Position numbers and translations under genes: made by a program. Source: Paraburkholderia saeva (GTDB lineage Bacteria; Pseudomonadota; Gammaproteobacteria; Burkholderiales; Burkholderiaceae). From it: a DNA stretch of 64,000 nt. The first letter of the stretch is position 1; every line of letters begins with the position of its first letter. Positions 17,278-25,309 of the stretch are shown piece by piece. Below the pieces are notes generated by a model, which saw only the letters and a list, made by a program, of their open reading frames with translations, was not told the origin of the DNA and searched no databases. The DNA is taken from the NCBI RefSeq assembly GCF_907164555.1, contig NZ_CAJQZC010000012.1:92818-156817 (forward strand), given 5' to 3'.

Positions 17278-18162
17278 GTGGACAAATTCGTCAGCATGGA
17301 GATCTTCGTGGCGGTCGTCGAGGCGGGGAGCCTGACGGCCGCGGCTGAGCGCTTCGACATTTCGTCGGCGATGGTCGGCAAGCACATCCGTGCGCTGGAA
17401 ACGCGGCTCGCCACGCGGCTCCTCACGCGCACCACGCGCCGCCAGAGCCTGACCGAGATCGGCCGTCAATACTACGAACAGTGCCGGCGGATTCTCGCGG
17501 AAGTGCGGGCGGCGGAATCGCTCGCCGAGGCAATGGTGGCCACACCGCGCGGCGTGCTGAAGGTCACTGCGCCGCTGACCTACGGCGTCGAAGTGTTCTC
17601 GCCCGCGATGACCGACTATCTCGGCGCGTGGCCCGAAGTCAGTCTCGAACTCGATCTGTCGAACCGGATTGTCGATCTCGTCGACGAGGGTTTCGATGCG
17701 GCGATCCGCATCGGCGAACTGCCGGATTCGGGTTTTGTCGCGCGGCCGCTCAAGCCTTACCGGATGCGGGCGTGCGCTTCGCCGGACTATCTCGCACGCA
17801 TGGGCACGCCGCGCACGCCGGCCGATCTCGAACGCCATGAATGCCTCGGTTTTCTGCACTGGGGGCGGGAAGGGCAATGGCGGCTCGACGGCGAAACCGC
17901 GTGCGCGAACTCACTGCGCGCAGGACGCTTTCGCGCGAACAACGGCCAGGCGCTGAAGGTCGCGGCGTTGCGCGGCTTTGGTCTCGTGATGCAACCCGAG
18001 GCGCTGCTCGCAAGAGAGATCGATAGCGGACAGCTCGTGCCGGTACTCGACGACTATCTGCCCGACGGCGCGCCCGTGCATCTGATTTACGCACGCGACC
18101 AGCGCGCCACGCCGAAGCTGACGACGTTCATCGACTTCGTCGTCGAGCGGTTCGGGGCGTGA
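17278..18162 (+). CDS. LysR-family transcriptional regulator
   Basis: 294 aa with GTG start after ACAGGAAATAG; ATG 17296 is an alternative. HTH region MEIFVAVVEAGSLTAAAERF and ISSAMVGKHIRALETRL (residues about 7-42). The effector domain has the pattern of the AaeR/DsdC-like one-component group (LTYGVEVFSPAMTDYL, ELDLSNRIVDLVDEGFDAAIRIG, MRACASPDYLARMG). It is divergent from the Spy-like gene and may regulate it or itself. Target unknown. Confidence 0.85.
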   Translation: MDKFVSMEIFVAVVEAGSLTAAAERFDISSAMVGKHIRALETRLATRLLTRTTRRQSLTEIGRQYYEQCRRILAEVRAAESLAEAMVATPRGVLKVTAPLTYGVEVFSPAMTDYLGAWPEVSLELDLSNRIVDLVDEGFDAAIRIGELPDSGFVARPLKPYRMRACASPDYLARMGTPRTPADLERHECLGFLHWGREGQWRLDGETACANSLRAGRFRANNGQALKVAALRGFGLVMQPEALLAREIDSGQLVPVLDDYLPDGAPVHLIYARDQRATPKLTTFIDFVVERFGA

Positions 18163-18282
18163 GTTCGACGTGCGTCTGGCGTGAACACCGTGCATGACAT
18201 TGCACGACGGCAGGCGATAATCCACGCATGGCGTCGTGCCTGCCGGCACCGACGCATTCCTTCAACGTGACCGCCCCCATCG

Positions 18283-18747
18283 ATGAGACCACCGCGCCTC
18301 GACCAGCTCGACGACCTTGACCGAAACCTCGTCGCCCTTTTGCAGGAGAACGCCCGCGAAAGCGTGGCGAATCTCGCGCGCCAGCTCGGCGTCGCGCGTA
18401 CGACCGTGATCGCGCGGATCGCGCGGCTCGAAAAAACGAACGTGATCGCAGGCTACAGCGTGAGACTCGGGCAGGACGTGCTCGATGCAAGCATCTACGC
18501 TTACGTCGGCATCATCATCGCGCCGAGGTACGGGCAGGACGTGCAGAAGCGGCTCGGACGCATGCCCGAAGTCCAGCTGCTGTGCGCGGTGAGCGGCGAA
18601 TTCGATTACGTCGCGTGGCTGCGGGCCGATTCGCCCGACCGGCTCAACGATCTGCTTGACCAGATCGGCGGCCTCGAAGGCGTCGAGCGCACCACGACGT
18701 CGATCATCCTCGCGCGCAAGATCGATCGCGGCATGGGGGGCAGCTAA
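18283..18747 (+). CDS. Lrp/AsnC-family transcriptional regulator
   Basis: 154 aa. N-terminal HTH: LDDLDRNLVALLQENARES and ARQLGVARTTVIARIARLE (residues about 9-50). The C-terminal RAM ligand domain follows (IYAYVGIIIAPRYGQDVQKRL, VSGEFDYVAWLRADSPDRLND). These regulators sense amino acids and often control the adjacent amino-acid gene. The next gene on the same strand is a saccharopine-dehydrogenase-like enzyme, and the space between carries repeated TTTCGTC boxes, so local regulation is likely. Confidence 0.9.
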   Translation: MRPPRLDQLDDLDRNLVALLQENARESVANLARQLGVARTTVIARIARLEKTNVIAGYSVRLGQDVLDASIYAYVGIIIAPRYGQDVQKRLGRMPEVQLLCAVSGEFDYVAWLRADSPDRLNDLLDQIGGLEGVERTTTSIILARKIDRGMGGS

Positions 18748-18795
18748 CGCTGCGTGCCGGCCGTCTCCAGGTGGTTTTTACACCGTTTTAACGTG

Positions 18796-18836
18796 TTTTC
18801 GTCGAATCGAATTATTTTTTCGTCATTTAGACGAAA
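18796..18836. promoter_or_regulatory. Probable Lrp-type operator cluster upstream of the saccharopine-dehydrogenase-like gene
   Basis: TTTTCGTC occurs at 18796-18803 and again at 18817-18824, exactly 21 bp or two helical turns apart. The second copy forms a perfect inverted repeat, TTTCGTC-attta-GACGAAA (18818-18836). The surroundings are AT-rich, unlike the flanking genes. Position 160-200 bp before the start codon suits a regulator site. Binding by the adjacent Lrp protein is inference. Confidence 0.55.
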
Positions 18837-18995
18837 CCGTCCGTCATAACGCAGCATTTTGCATCTGTTTTTCGTACTGGCCTCTCCATAAACTGTGTCG
18901 CAACGGTTCGGCGCATGGCGTGCTGCTTCAGTTGCAGCGCCCCTTTGCAGCCTTCGGCCGAAAGCGGAATTCACACACAGAACAAGGAGAAGCGC

Positions 18996-20096
18996 ATGAA
19001 AGTTGCCATCGTTGGCGCAGGGCTTATCGGTCACACCATTGCTCACATGCTGCGTGAAACCGGCGACTACGAAGTCGTCGCGTTCGATCGCGAGCAGCAG
19101 GCGCTCGACAAGCTCGCCGAGCAGGGCATCCCGACCCGCCGCGTCGATTCCGGCGATGCCGCCGCACTGCGCGCCGCCGTGCAGGGCTTCGATGCGCTCG
19201 TCAACGCGCTGCCGTACTACCTCGCCGTGAACGTCGCGGCTGCGGCGAAGGGGGCGGGCGTCCATTATTTCGACCTGACCGAAGACGTGCGCGCCACGCA
19301 CGCGATCCGCGCGATCGCCGACGACTCCGATCACGCGTTCATGCCGCAATGCGGCCTCGCGCCGGGCTTCATCGGCATCGCGGCGCACGAACTGGCCAAC
19401 CGCTTCACGGAAATCCGCGACGTCAAGATGCGCGTCGGCGCGCTGCCCGAGTTCCCGACCAACGCGCTCAAGTACAACCTGACGTGGAGCGTCGACGGCC
19501 TGATCAACGAGTATTGCCAGCCGTGCGAGGCGATCCGCGACAGCCGCACGCAATGGGTCCAGCCGCTCGAAGGTCTCGAGCATTTCTCGCTCGACGGCAC
19601 CGAATACGAAGCGTTCAACACATCGGGCGGCCTCGGCACGCTGTGCGAAACGCTGTCGGGCCGCGTCGAAACGCTCGACTACAAGTCGGTGCGTTATCCG
19701 GGCCACCGCGACCTGATGCAGTTCCTGCTCGAAGATCTGCGCCTCGCAACCGACCGCGACACGCTCAAGACGATCATGCGCCGTTCGGTGCCGGCAACGG
19801 CGCAGGACGTCGTGCTGATCTTCATCACCGTAACGGGCACGCGCGACGGCCAGCTGGTGCAGGAGGTCTTCACGCGCAAGATCTTCGCGAAGACCGTATG
19901 CGGCGTGCCGATGAGCGCGATCGAGATCACGACTGCGGGTGCGATGTGCGCGGTGCTCGATCTGTTCCGCGAGCAGAAGCTGCCGCAAAAGGGCTTTATC
20001 CGCCAGGAGCAGGTGTCGCTGCGCGACTTTCTCGGCAACCGGTTCGGGCAACTCTACGAAGGTCAGGCGCTGCACGAATCGACGGCGACCGTGTAG
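18996..20096 (+). CDS. Saccharopine dehydrogenase-like oxidoreductase
   Basis: 366 aa from ATG 18996 after AAGGAGA. N-terminal NAD(P) motif GAGLIG (residues 7-12), then YFDLTEDVRATHAI and FMPQCGLAPGFIGIAAHELA, typical of the saccharopine dehydrogenase/lysine 6-dehydrogenase group. The C-terminal domain contains PGHRDLMQFLLEDL, as in those enzymes. Probably involved in lysine or related amino-acid turnover in the cytosol; substrate not proven. Downstream of and probably governed by the Lrp gene. Confidence 0.82.
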   Translation: MKVAIVGAGLIGHTIAHMLRETGDYEVVAFDREQQALDKLAEQGIPTRRVDSGDAAALRAAVQGFDALVNALPYYLAVNVAAAAKGAGVHYFDLTEDVRATHAIRAIADDSDHAFMPQCGLAPGFIGIAAHELANRFTEIRDVKMRVGALPEFPTNALKYNLTWSVDGLINEYCQPCEAIRDSRTQWVQPLEGLEHFSLDGTEYEAFNTSGGLGTLCETLSGRVETLDYKSVRYPGHRDLMQFLLEDLRLATDRDTLKTIMRRSVPATAQDVVLIFITVTGTRDGQLVQEVFTRKIFAKTVCGVPMSAIEITTAGAMCAVLDLFREQKLPQKGFIRQEQVSLRDFLGNRFGQLYEGQALHESTATV

Positions 20097-20144
20097 GCGG
20101 TTCAGGCGGTTCACGCCATGCCGCGTGCCGGCCGCTGACGCAGT

Positions 20145-20771
20145 TCAGACCGGCACGGGCGGCAGGATCACATCCGGCTCGCCAGCCGAAGGCGCGCCGA
20201 CGATGCGCGCGAGCAGCGCGTCGTAATCGGCGCGCTGCGGCGCCGTGTTGTCGAACATCAGCAGTTCTTTCGACAGGTCCGCATTCGGGACGAAACGGCG
20301 TTGCCGGTATTCGTCCCAGTGCGCGAGCTTGTACGCGTCGTTCGGGTTGTTGCGCGCGAGGATGCGCTGGTGCGCCGTCTCTTCCGATGTATAGACCCAT
20401 ACGACGCGAATCTGGACATTGTTCGTCACACCCAGCCACGCACGGTCGAACAGACGCCGGTCGCGAATTTCGCGCGTCAGCGGCCCGATCACGAGCGCGC
20501 TGATTCCCTGTTCCAGATTTTCACAAGCGGTATCGATGAGCCCCCGGTACTCGGGGTCGCGCAGATGCTGCAGAAAGAGCGGACTGTCGCGGTCGTTCGG
20601 ATCGCCGGTCAGCGCGCCGATCGCGGCTGCGCTATAGCCACCGTAAAGCGTGTCCTTGTCGAGCAGGCAGAAGGCGACGCCTGTGGCCTGCGCCAGCGGC
20701 CGGATCAGGCGTTTCGCGAGCGTCGTCTTGCCGGTGCCCGCGTGGCCGCAGAAAAAAACCAGATGCGTCAC
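20145..20771 (-). CDS. P-loop kinase/ATPase coupled to a CydX-like gene
   Basis: 208 aa. Walker A GHAGTGKTT is at residues 9-17, right at the N-terminus, and VIGPLTREI may be the Walker B-like strand. The later RILARNNPNDAYKLAHWDEYRQRRF resembles the lid/substrate region of small-molecule kinases of the AAA_33/zeta-toxin-like P-loop group. Substrate unknown. The start is GTG 20771, whose GTGA overlaps the TGA stop of the upstream 51-aa CydX-like gene, so translation is coupled. No annotation of the partner gene would be expected from ORF length alone. Confidence 0.75.
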   Translation of the reverse strand: MTHLVFFCGHAGTGKTTLAKRLIRPLAQATGVAFCLLDKDTLYGGYSAAAIGALTGDPNDRDSPLFLQHLRDPEYRGLIDTACENLEQGISALVIGPLTREIRDRRLFDRAWLGVTNNVQIRVVWVYTSEETAHQRILARNNPNDAYKLAHWDEYRQRRFVPNADLSKELLMFDNTAPQRADYDALLARIVGAPSAGEPDVILPPVPV

Positions 20772-20923
20772 AGGCGCGGATCCAGGCCGGTCGCGTCCTT
20801 GCTGCCGCCACTGCTGCTGTCGCTGTCACGCGCGAACGTGCCGTTCGCCTCCAGCCACATCACGTTGATGATCCCAAAGCCCAACGCAACGCCGATGCCG
20901 AGAATCCAGGTGAAATACCACAT
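20768..20923 (-). CDS. cydX: CydX/YbgT-like small membrane protein, apparently without cydAB
   Basis: 51-aa protein starting ATG 20923 after ACAGGAGA. Residues 1-23 (MWYFTWILGIGVALGFGIIN then VMW) form one TM helix and match the MWYFxWILG...FGIIN signature of CydX, the small subunit that stabilises cytochrome bd oxidase. It ends in a Ser/Gly/Asp-rich tail of about 25 residues. CydX is normally encoded directly behind cydA-cydB. Here no oxidase gene lies upstream on this strand; instead the gene begins a two-gene unit with the P-loop kinase, overlapping it by 4 nt. The cytochrome bd genes could be elsewhere, or this paralogue could serve another complex. Confidence 0.8.
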   Translation of the reverse strand: MWYFTWILGIGVALGFGIINVMWLEANGTFARDSDSSSGGSKDATGLDPRL

Positions 20924-21326
20924 CGCAGTCTCCTGTCGATCCGGGTTGACACTTTAGCTGTCGACCGGCGTTCATGTGTCGGCGGGAGTGGGCGCTTTAG
21001 CGCTTGCTCCAGCCCGACAGCGCGTTACTCCGGTCCAATGCAAAGCACTTACCCGGGTCCCATGCAAATTGGTGCGGTCGGTGCAGGGCTGCCTTACACG
21101 ACGCTCGCGCCGCGTCGGCAGGCATGCAGCGATCATGACCAGAAAGCCGGGGCCGCGCAAGGGGCCAGACGCGGCCGCTCCCGCCCCCCGGGGTTGCGCG
21201 GCTTGCCTGCCTGCAGCACAGGCCCCGCAGGTATCATGGACGTCGATCGGACGGCGCACAACAGGCGCTACACTCATGGCAGCTTGCAATTAGCAGACCG
21301 CGAAACGAAGACAAGGGGGGACCGAC

Positions 21327-21770
21327 ATGCCGTTGCGTTTGCCGGTTGCAGGGAAATTTGCCGCGGGCGCGGCGCTCGTGGTGTGCTTCGCCGCCCTGAC
21401 AGGCTGCGCGTCGGAGCCTGCCGGACCCGTGCCATACAAGGACGTGCCGGTCGCCCGCATCGTCAAGCCTGGCTACACGGAACCAGAAGCCGGCAAGATC
21501 GCGGTCGACGTCCGGCGCGAGCGTTCGGGCGACGTCGTGATCCGCTTTCGCGATGCGCTCGTGTATGTCGACGGCGAGCAGGTCACCGACCTGATGAATG
21601 GCGAGCGGGTGATCTTCTATCTCAGCCCCGGCATGCACCGGATTGCCGTGTCGACGCAATTCGATCCCGTCATCGAGATGCAGTTCATGGTCACCGGACA
21701 CTACACGAATCATGCGAGTGTCACGTTCAACGCGGAACACCGCATCGAGCTGCACCGTGTGCCGAAGTGA
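21327..21770 (+). CDS. Predicted lipoprotein
   Basis: 147 aa. Signal sequence with lipobox LTGC (residues 24-27), so the mature protein is lipid-anchored in the envelope at C27. The mature part is beta-rich (IAVDVRRERSGDVVIRFRDALVYVDGEQ, GERVIFYLSPGMHRIAVSTQF) and resembles small PEGA-like or carboxypeptidase-regulatory-like beta domains. No recognised function. It precedes corA on the same strand. Confidence 0.75.
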   Translation: MPLRLPVAGKFAAGAALVVCFAALTGCASEPAGPVPYKDVPVARIVKPGYTEPEAGKIAVDVRRERSGDVVIRFRDALVYVDGEQVTDLMNGERVIFYLSPGMHRIAVSTQFDPVIEMQFMVTGHYTNHASVTFNAEHRIELHRVPK

Positions 21771-21805
21771 GCCCGCGAGCCGATAACCGGCGTGAGGAAA
21801 TTTCG

Positions 21806-21838
21806 ATGCCCATTCCGCACGAAGAATCCGTAACATGA
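21806..21838 (+). other. Ten-codon leader ORF upstream of corA
   Basis: ATG 21806 follows GTGAGGAAA at good spacing and encodes MPIPHEESVT, ending TGA at 21838. That stop overlaps the start of a second short ORF (21838-21930). The arrangement resembles leader-peptide control of Mg2+ transporters, but codon count is small and chance cannot be excluded. Confidence 0.35.
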
Positions 21839-21930
21839 TGGCCGCTCCCTTCACCGTACCCGGACACGCTGCGCGCCCATGCGGCCGCGGCCTGTCCGCC
21901 GCTGTTATCAAGGTAACGACACGATGCTGA
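21838..21930 (+). other. Thirty-codon leader ORF overlapping the corA start
   Basis: ATG 21838 overlaps the preceding leader stop (ATGA) and runs to TGA 21928-21930, passing the corA ATG (21924) by 7 nt in another frame. The peptide has prolines at residues 4, 8 and 14. Ribosomes finishing here would end on the corA start, allowing coupling. No homology known. Confidence 0.3.
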
Positions 21931-22901
21931 TCAACTGCGCTGCATACCAGGACGGCCGCAAACTGGCCGACATCGAGATCGACGACATCAGCGTTTATGT
22001 GGCCAAGCCCGAATGCTTCGTCTGGGTTGCGTTGAAAGACCCGGGGCCTGGCGAACTCGACGTGATGAAGCACGAGTTCGGCCTGCACGAACTGGCGGTC
22101 GAGGACGTCCGCAACGGCCATCAGCGCCCGAAAATCGAGGAATACGGCGACTCGCTGTTCGCGGTGATGCACACGATCGAAATGGACGACGAAGGTGAAC
22201 TGCTGATCGGCGAAGTGGACGTGTTCGTCGGTCCGAACTACGTGCTCTCGGTGCGTAACCGGACCCAGCACGGCTTTCAGGAAGTGCGCGCGCGCTGCGA
22301 ACGCGAACCGAAGCTGCTCAAGGAAGGTTCGGCCTTCGTGCTCTACGCGCTCGCCGACAACATCGTCGATCGCTACTTTCCGATTCTCGAAAGCATCGGC
22401 GCCGAAATCGAAGAGATCGAAGACCGTATTTTCGGCAAGCACAGTCTCGCCGCATCGCGCGCGATCATCGAGGACCTGTATGCGCTAAAGCGCCGCCTTG
22501 TGCAGCTCGAACATCACATCGCGCCGTTGCTCGAAGGCATCGGGCAGCTGACGGGCGGGCGTATTCCGGCAATCTGTCAGGGCATGCAGGCGTATTTCCG
22601 CGACGTCTACGATCACCTCGACCGGATCGTGCGCACCATCGAAGGCCGTCGCGACATCATCGTCACCGCCGTACAGGTCAATCTCGGCATGATCTCGCTC
22701 GCCGAGAACGAGGTGACCAAGCGCCTCGGCTCGTTTGCCGCGCTGTTCGCGGTGCCCACCATGATCGCCGGGATCTACGGGATGAATTTCCAGCAGATTC
22801 CCGAGCTGCACTGGCAATACGGGTATCCAGTGTGTATCGCGGTGATGGCGATACTCGACGGATTCCTGTACTGGCGGTTCAAGAAAGCCAACTGGCTGTG
22901 A
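21924..22901 (+). CDS. corA: CorA-family magnesium/cobalt transporter
   Basis: 325 aa, ATG 21924 after AAGGTA. Large N-terminal cytosolic domain, long coiled helix (SIGAEIEEIEDRIFG onward), then two C-terminal TM helices. The signature YGMN (G286 M287 N288) sits at the end of TM1, and FKKANWL is a typical basic C-terminus. CorA pentamers carry Mg2+ (also Co2+, Ni2+) across the inner membrane. Closer to the CorA-II type in length. Confidence 0.93.
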   Translation: MLINCAAYQDGRKLADIEIDDISVYVAKPECFVWVALKDPGPGELDVMKHEFGLHELAVEDVRNGHQRPKIEEYGDSLFAVMHTIEMDDEGELLIGEVDVFVGPNYVLSVRNRTQHGFQEVRARCEREPKLLKEGSAFVLYALADNIVDRYFPILESIGAEIEEIEDRIFGKHSLAASRAIIEDLYALKRRLVQLEHHIAPLLEGIGQLTGGRIPAICQGMQAYFRDVYDHLDRIVRTIEGRRDIIVTAVQVNLGMISLAENEVTKRLGSFAALFAVPTMIAGIYGMNFQQIPELHWQYGYPVCIAVMAILDGFLYWRFKKANWL

Positions 22902-22958
22902 GCGCGGGCGGCTCGCTGTACCGGCAGCGCAGTACCCGAACGCACTGCGATGTCGGCG

Positions 22959-23594
22959 TCAGCGCCGGGTGAGGGCGAGCCGCACGCCGAGACCGATGAA
23001 GCCGGCGCCGATCACCCGGTCGATCCAGCGGCGCACGAGCGGTTGCGAGCGCACCGCGCGCGCGGCCCGCGCGGCGAGCCATGCGACGACGCAGTCGTTG
23101 ACAAGCCCCAGCGTGACGAACACCGCGCCCAGCACGAGAAAAGCGGCGGTCTTGTGCGCGCTGTCGCTGGCGACAAACTGCGGGAAGAACGCAATATAGA
23201 AGAGCAGCACTTTCGGATTCGACGCATTCGTCACGAAGCCGCGAAAGAGCAACGTACGGCGCGACAGCCGGGGCGCAACCTGCGCGCCGTCGCTGTCAGC
23301 AGCAGCGGCGCCCGGCCACAGCATGCGCAGACCGAGCCACATCAGGTAAGCCGCGCCGAGCCACTTGATTGCATTGAACGCGCCGGGCGAAGCGGCAATG
23401 AGCGCGGTGAGCCCCACCGCGCACGCGACGGTATGCGCGCAGCCGCCGAGCGACACACCCAGCGCCGAAAGGATTCCGGCACGCCGGCCCTGCGCGATGC
23501 TCTGGCCTGCCACGTACGCGATGTCCGGACCGGGCGTCAGGTTGAGCGCGGTGACGGCAACAAGGAACAGTGGAAACTGGATGATTCCGAACAT
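22959..23594 (-). CDS. LysE/RhtB-family exporter
   Basis: 211 aa from ATG 23594; an in-frame ATG at 23636 would add 14 non-conserved residues. The N-terminal TM ends in NLTPGPDIAYV, the family's TPGPx signature, followed by GRRAGILSALGVSLGGCAHT. NPKVLLFYIAFFPQFV is the second conserved block. About six TM helices. Family members export amino acids (Lys, Arg, Thr, homoserine) or related metabolites. No LysG-type regulator adjoins it. Confidence 0.88.
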   Translation of the reverse strand: MFGIIQFPLFLVAVTALNLTPGPDIAYVAGQSIAQGRRAGILSALGVSLGGCAHTVACAVGLTALIAASPGAFNAIKWLGAAYLMWLGLRMLWPGAAAADSDGAQVAPRLSRRTLLFRGFVTNASNPKVLLFYIAFFPQFVASDSAHKTAAFLVLGAVFVTLGLVNDCVVAWLAARAARAVRSQPLVRRWIDRVIGAGFIGLGVRLALTRR

Positions 23595-23898
23595 GACGCA
23601 ATCCGTCCCGATCGGCGAAGAGGGAGCGTTGATCATAACGAAATCGTCCCGCTCCTGCAGGCGCCCCCGAAGGCGCGCAGCATCACCGCGTTCTCCCCGC
23701 TTGCAGCGCGCGCAATAAAAGGCCAGCATAAGCGGCCCGCCGGCGTGGAAACGTGCGCCGGAGGAGAAGCACCCTGACGCCGGACCGAGCGAGAGACCTT
23801 GCCAGAACGTAGCCACGCGGCACACCACACAGGCCACGCAGCGTTGTCCCTGCCGCACGAGCCGTATAACAACGTGTGCGCTGCAGCACTGCCTGCCG

Positions 23899-23928
23899 TT
23901 GACATATCCGACAGGCTGCGTCGAGAAT
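23899..23928 (+). promoter_or_regulatory. rbs operon promoter
   Basis: A perfect -35 TTGACA (23899-23904) and a -10-like GAGAAT (23923-23928) are separated by 18 bp. The expected transcription start falls in or next to the operator at 23935. Confidence 0.6.
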
Positions 23929-23934
23929 AGGCCC

Positions 23935-23948
23935 CGCAAACGTTTGCG
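23935..23948. promoter_or_regulatory. LacI-family (RbsR-type) operator
   Basis: Perfect 14-bp palindrome CGCAAACGTTTGCG with the central CG typical of LacI/PurR/RbsR operators. It sits immediately downstream of the -10 element, a position that blocks transcription. The LacI-family gene four genes downstream (28090) is the natural ligand-sensing repressor. Confidence 0.85.
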
Positions 23949-23995
23949 CACAATCAAAAATACGGCTCGCACGGAGCCAACAACTGGAGATACGC

Positions 23996-24952
23996 ATGAA
24001 CCACCGCATTCGTCGCCGCGTCCTGGCGGCCACTGTCGTGCTCACCGCTGCTGCCGTTCTGCCCATGTCGAGCGCTTATGCGCAGGCCGCCCACAAGCCG
24101 AAGGTCGCGCTTGTCATGAAGTCCCTCGCCAACGAGTTCTTCCTCACCATGGAAACCGGCGCGAAGGACTACCAGAAACACAATCCCAACAACTTCGACC
24201 TGATCACGAACGGGATCAAGGACGAAACCGATACCGCGAACCAGATCCGCATCGTCGAGCAGATGATCGTGTCGAAGGTCGACGCAATCGTCCTGGCACC
24301 GGCTGATTCGAAGGCGCTCGTGCCGGTCGTGAAGAAAGCCGTCGATGCCGGCATCATCGTCGTGAACATCGACAACCGGCTCGATCCGGACGTGCTGAAG
24401 TCGAAGGATCTCAACGTGCCGTTCGTCGGCCCGGATAACCGCAAGGGCGCGCAGAAGGTCGGCGACTATCTGGCGAAGAAGCTGAAGTCGGGCGATGAAG
24501 TCGCGATCCTCGAAGGCGTATCGACGACCACCAACGCGCAGCAACGTACCGCGGGCTTCAAGGACGCGATGCAGACAGTCGGCGCGAAGGTCGTGTCCGT
24601 GCAGTCGGGCGAATGGGAAATCGACAAGGGCAATGCGGTCGCATCAGCCATGCTGAGCGAGCATCCGAACGTCAAGGCGCTGCTGGCCGGCAACGACAAC
24701 ATGGCGATTGGCGCCGTGTCGGCGGTGCGTGCGGCGGGCAAGCAGGGCAAGGTCTACGTGGTTGGCTATGACAACATCAACGCGATCAGGCCGATGCTGA
24801 AGGACGGCCGCGTGCTCGCCACCGCCGACCAGTACGCCGCCAAGCAGGCCGTGTTCGGTATCGATACCGCGTTGAAGGCGCTCAACGAGCACAAGAAGCA
24901 GTCGGAGCTGTCGGGCGTGGTTGAAACGCCGGTCGACCTCGTCACGAAGTAA
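23996..24952 (+). CDS. rbsB: Ribose-type ABC transporter substrate-binding protein
   Basis: 318-aa periplasmic sugar-binding protein. Signal peptide residues 1-29 (cleavage AYA-Q). The mature start PKVALVMKSLANEFF, VDAIVLAPADSKALVPVV, GNDNMAIGAV and VVGYDNINAIRPML are the blocks of the RbsB/type I periplasmic-binding family. First gene of rbsB-A-C-R-K, under a promoter with a LacI-type operator 48-61 bp upstream of the start. Confidence 0.9.
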   Translation: MNHRIRRRVLAATVVLTAAAVLPMSSAYAQAAHKPKVALVMKSLANEFFLTMETGAKDYQKHNPNNFDLITNGIKDETDTANQIRIVEQMIVSKVDAIVLAPADSKALVPVVKKAVDAGIIVVNIDNRLDPDVLKSKDLNVPFVGPDNRKGAQKVGDYLAKKLKSGDEVAILEGVSTTTNAQQRTAGFKDAMQTVGAKVVSVQSGEWEIDKGNAVASAMLSEHPNVKALLAGNDNMAIGAVSAVRAAGKQGKVYVVGYDNINAIRPMLKDGRVLATADQYAAKQAVFGIDTALKALNEHKKQSELSGVVETPVDLVTK

Positions 24953-25309
24953 CCCGCAGCAGGCGGCGACGGCATCTGTCCCGCAGAACCGTGAGCCGGT
25001 GCCGCTCCCGCGCGCGCCGGTTCGCTGCTTTTCAACGGGCGCTCAAGAAAGACGCGCTGCCGCCGTTATTGCACAGATAGACGTCATGGCGGCAGCCTCC
25101 GGCACCACACGTACCCATGCATGCCGGAATGGGCACGGTATGGTTAGATCACGCGAACGGGGTTGCGCCCGAGGCATGCGCCAAACCCGGCCCGGGGCAG
25201 CCTGCACGGCCGGAAGACCGGCCACCATGACACAGGCAGTCGGCCACGGGCTGGCTCGCGGCAGGGATTGCGCGAAAGCCCGTGTGGACGCTGCAAGAAC
25301 AGGAATGCG
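24953..25309. other. Gene-free interval between rbsB and rbsA
   Basis: About 357 bp of GC-rich sequence with no convincing ORF, hairpin terminator or promoter. The interval might hold a processing or attenuating element that makes rbsB more abundant than the membrane components, as is usual for binding proteins, but no such element was identified. Confidence 0.5.

Noticed and set aside
18744..20114. A 456-codon minus-strand ORF opposite the saccharopine-dehydrogenase-like gene
   Set aside because: Antisense to a clear NAD(P) enzyme; Arg/His/Ala-rich shadow composition.
20972..21289. ORFs of 105 codons on both strands upstream of the lipoprotein gene
   Set aside because: Mutually antisense, no ribosome site, Ala/Arg/Pro-rich; most likely chance frames in promoter DNA.
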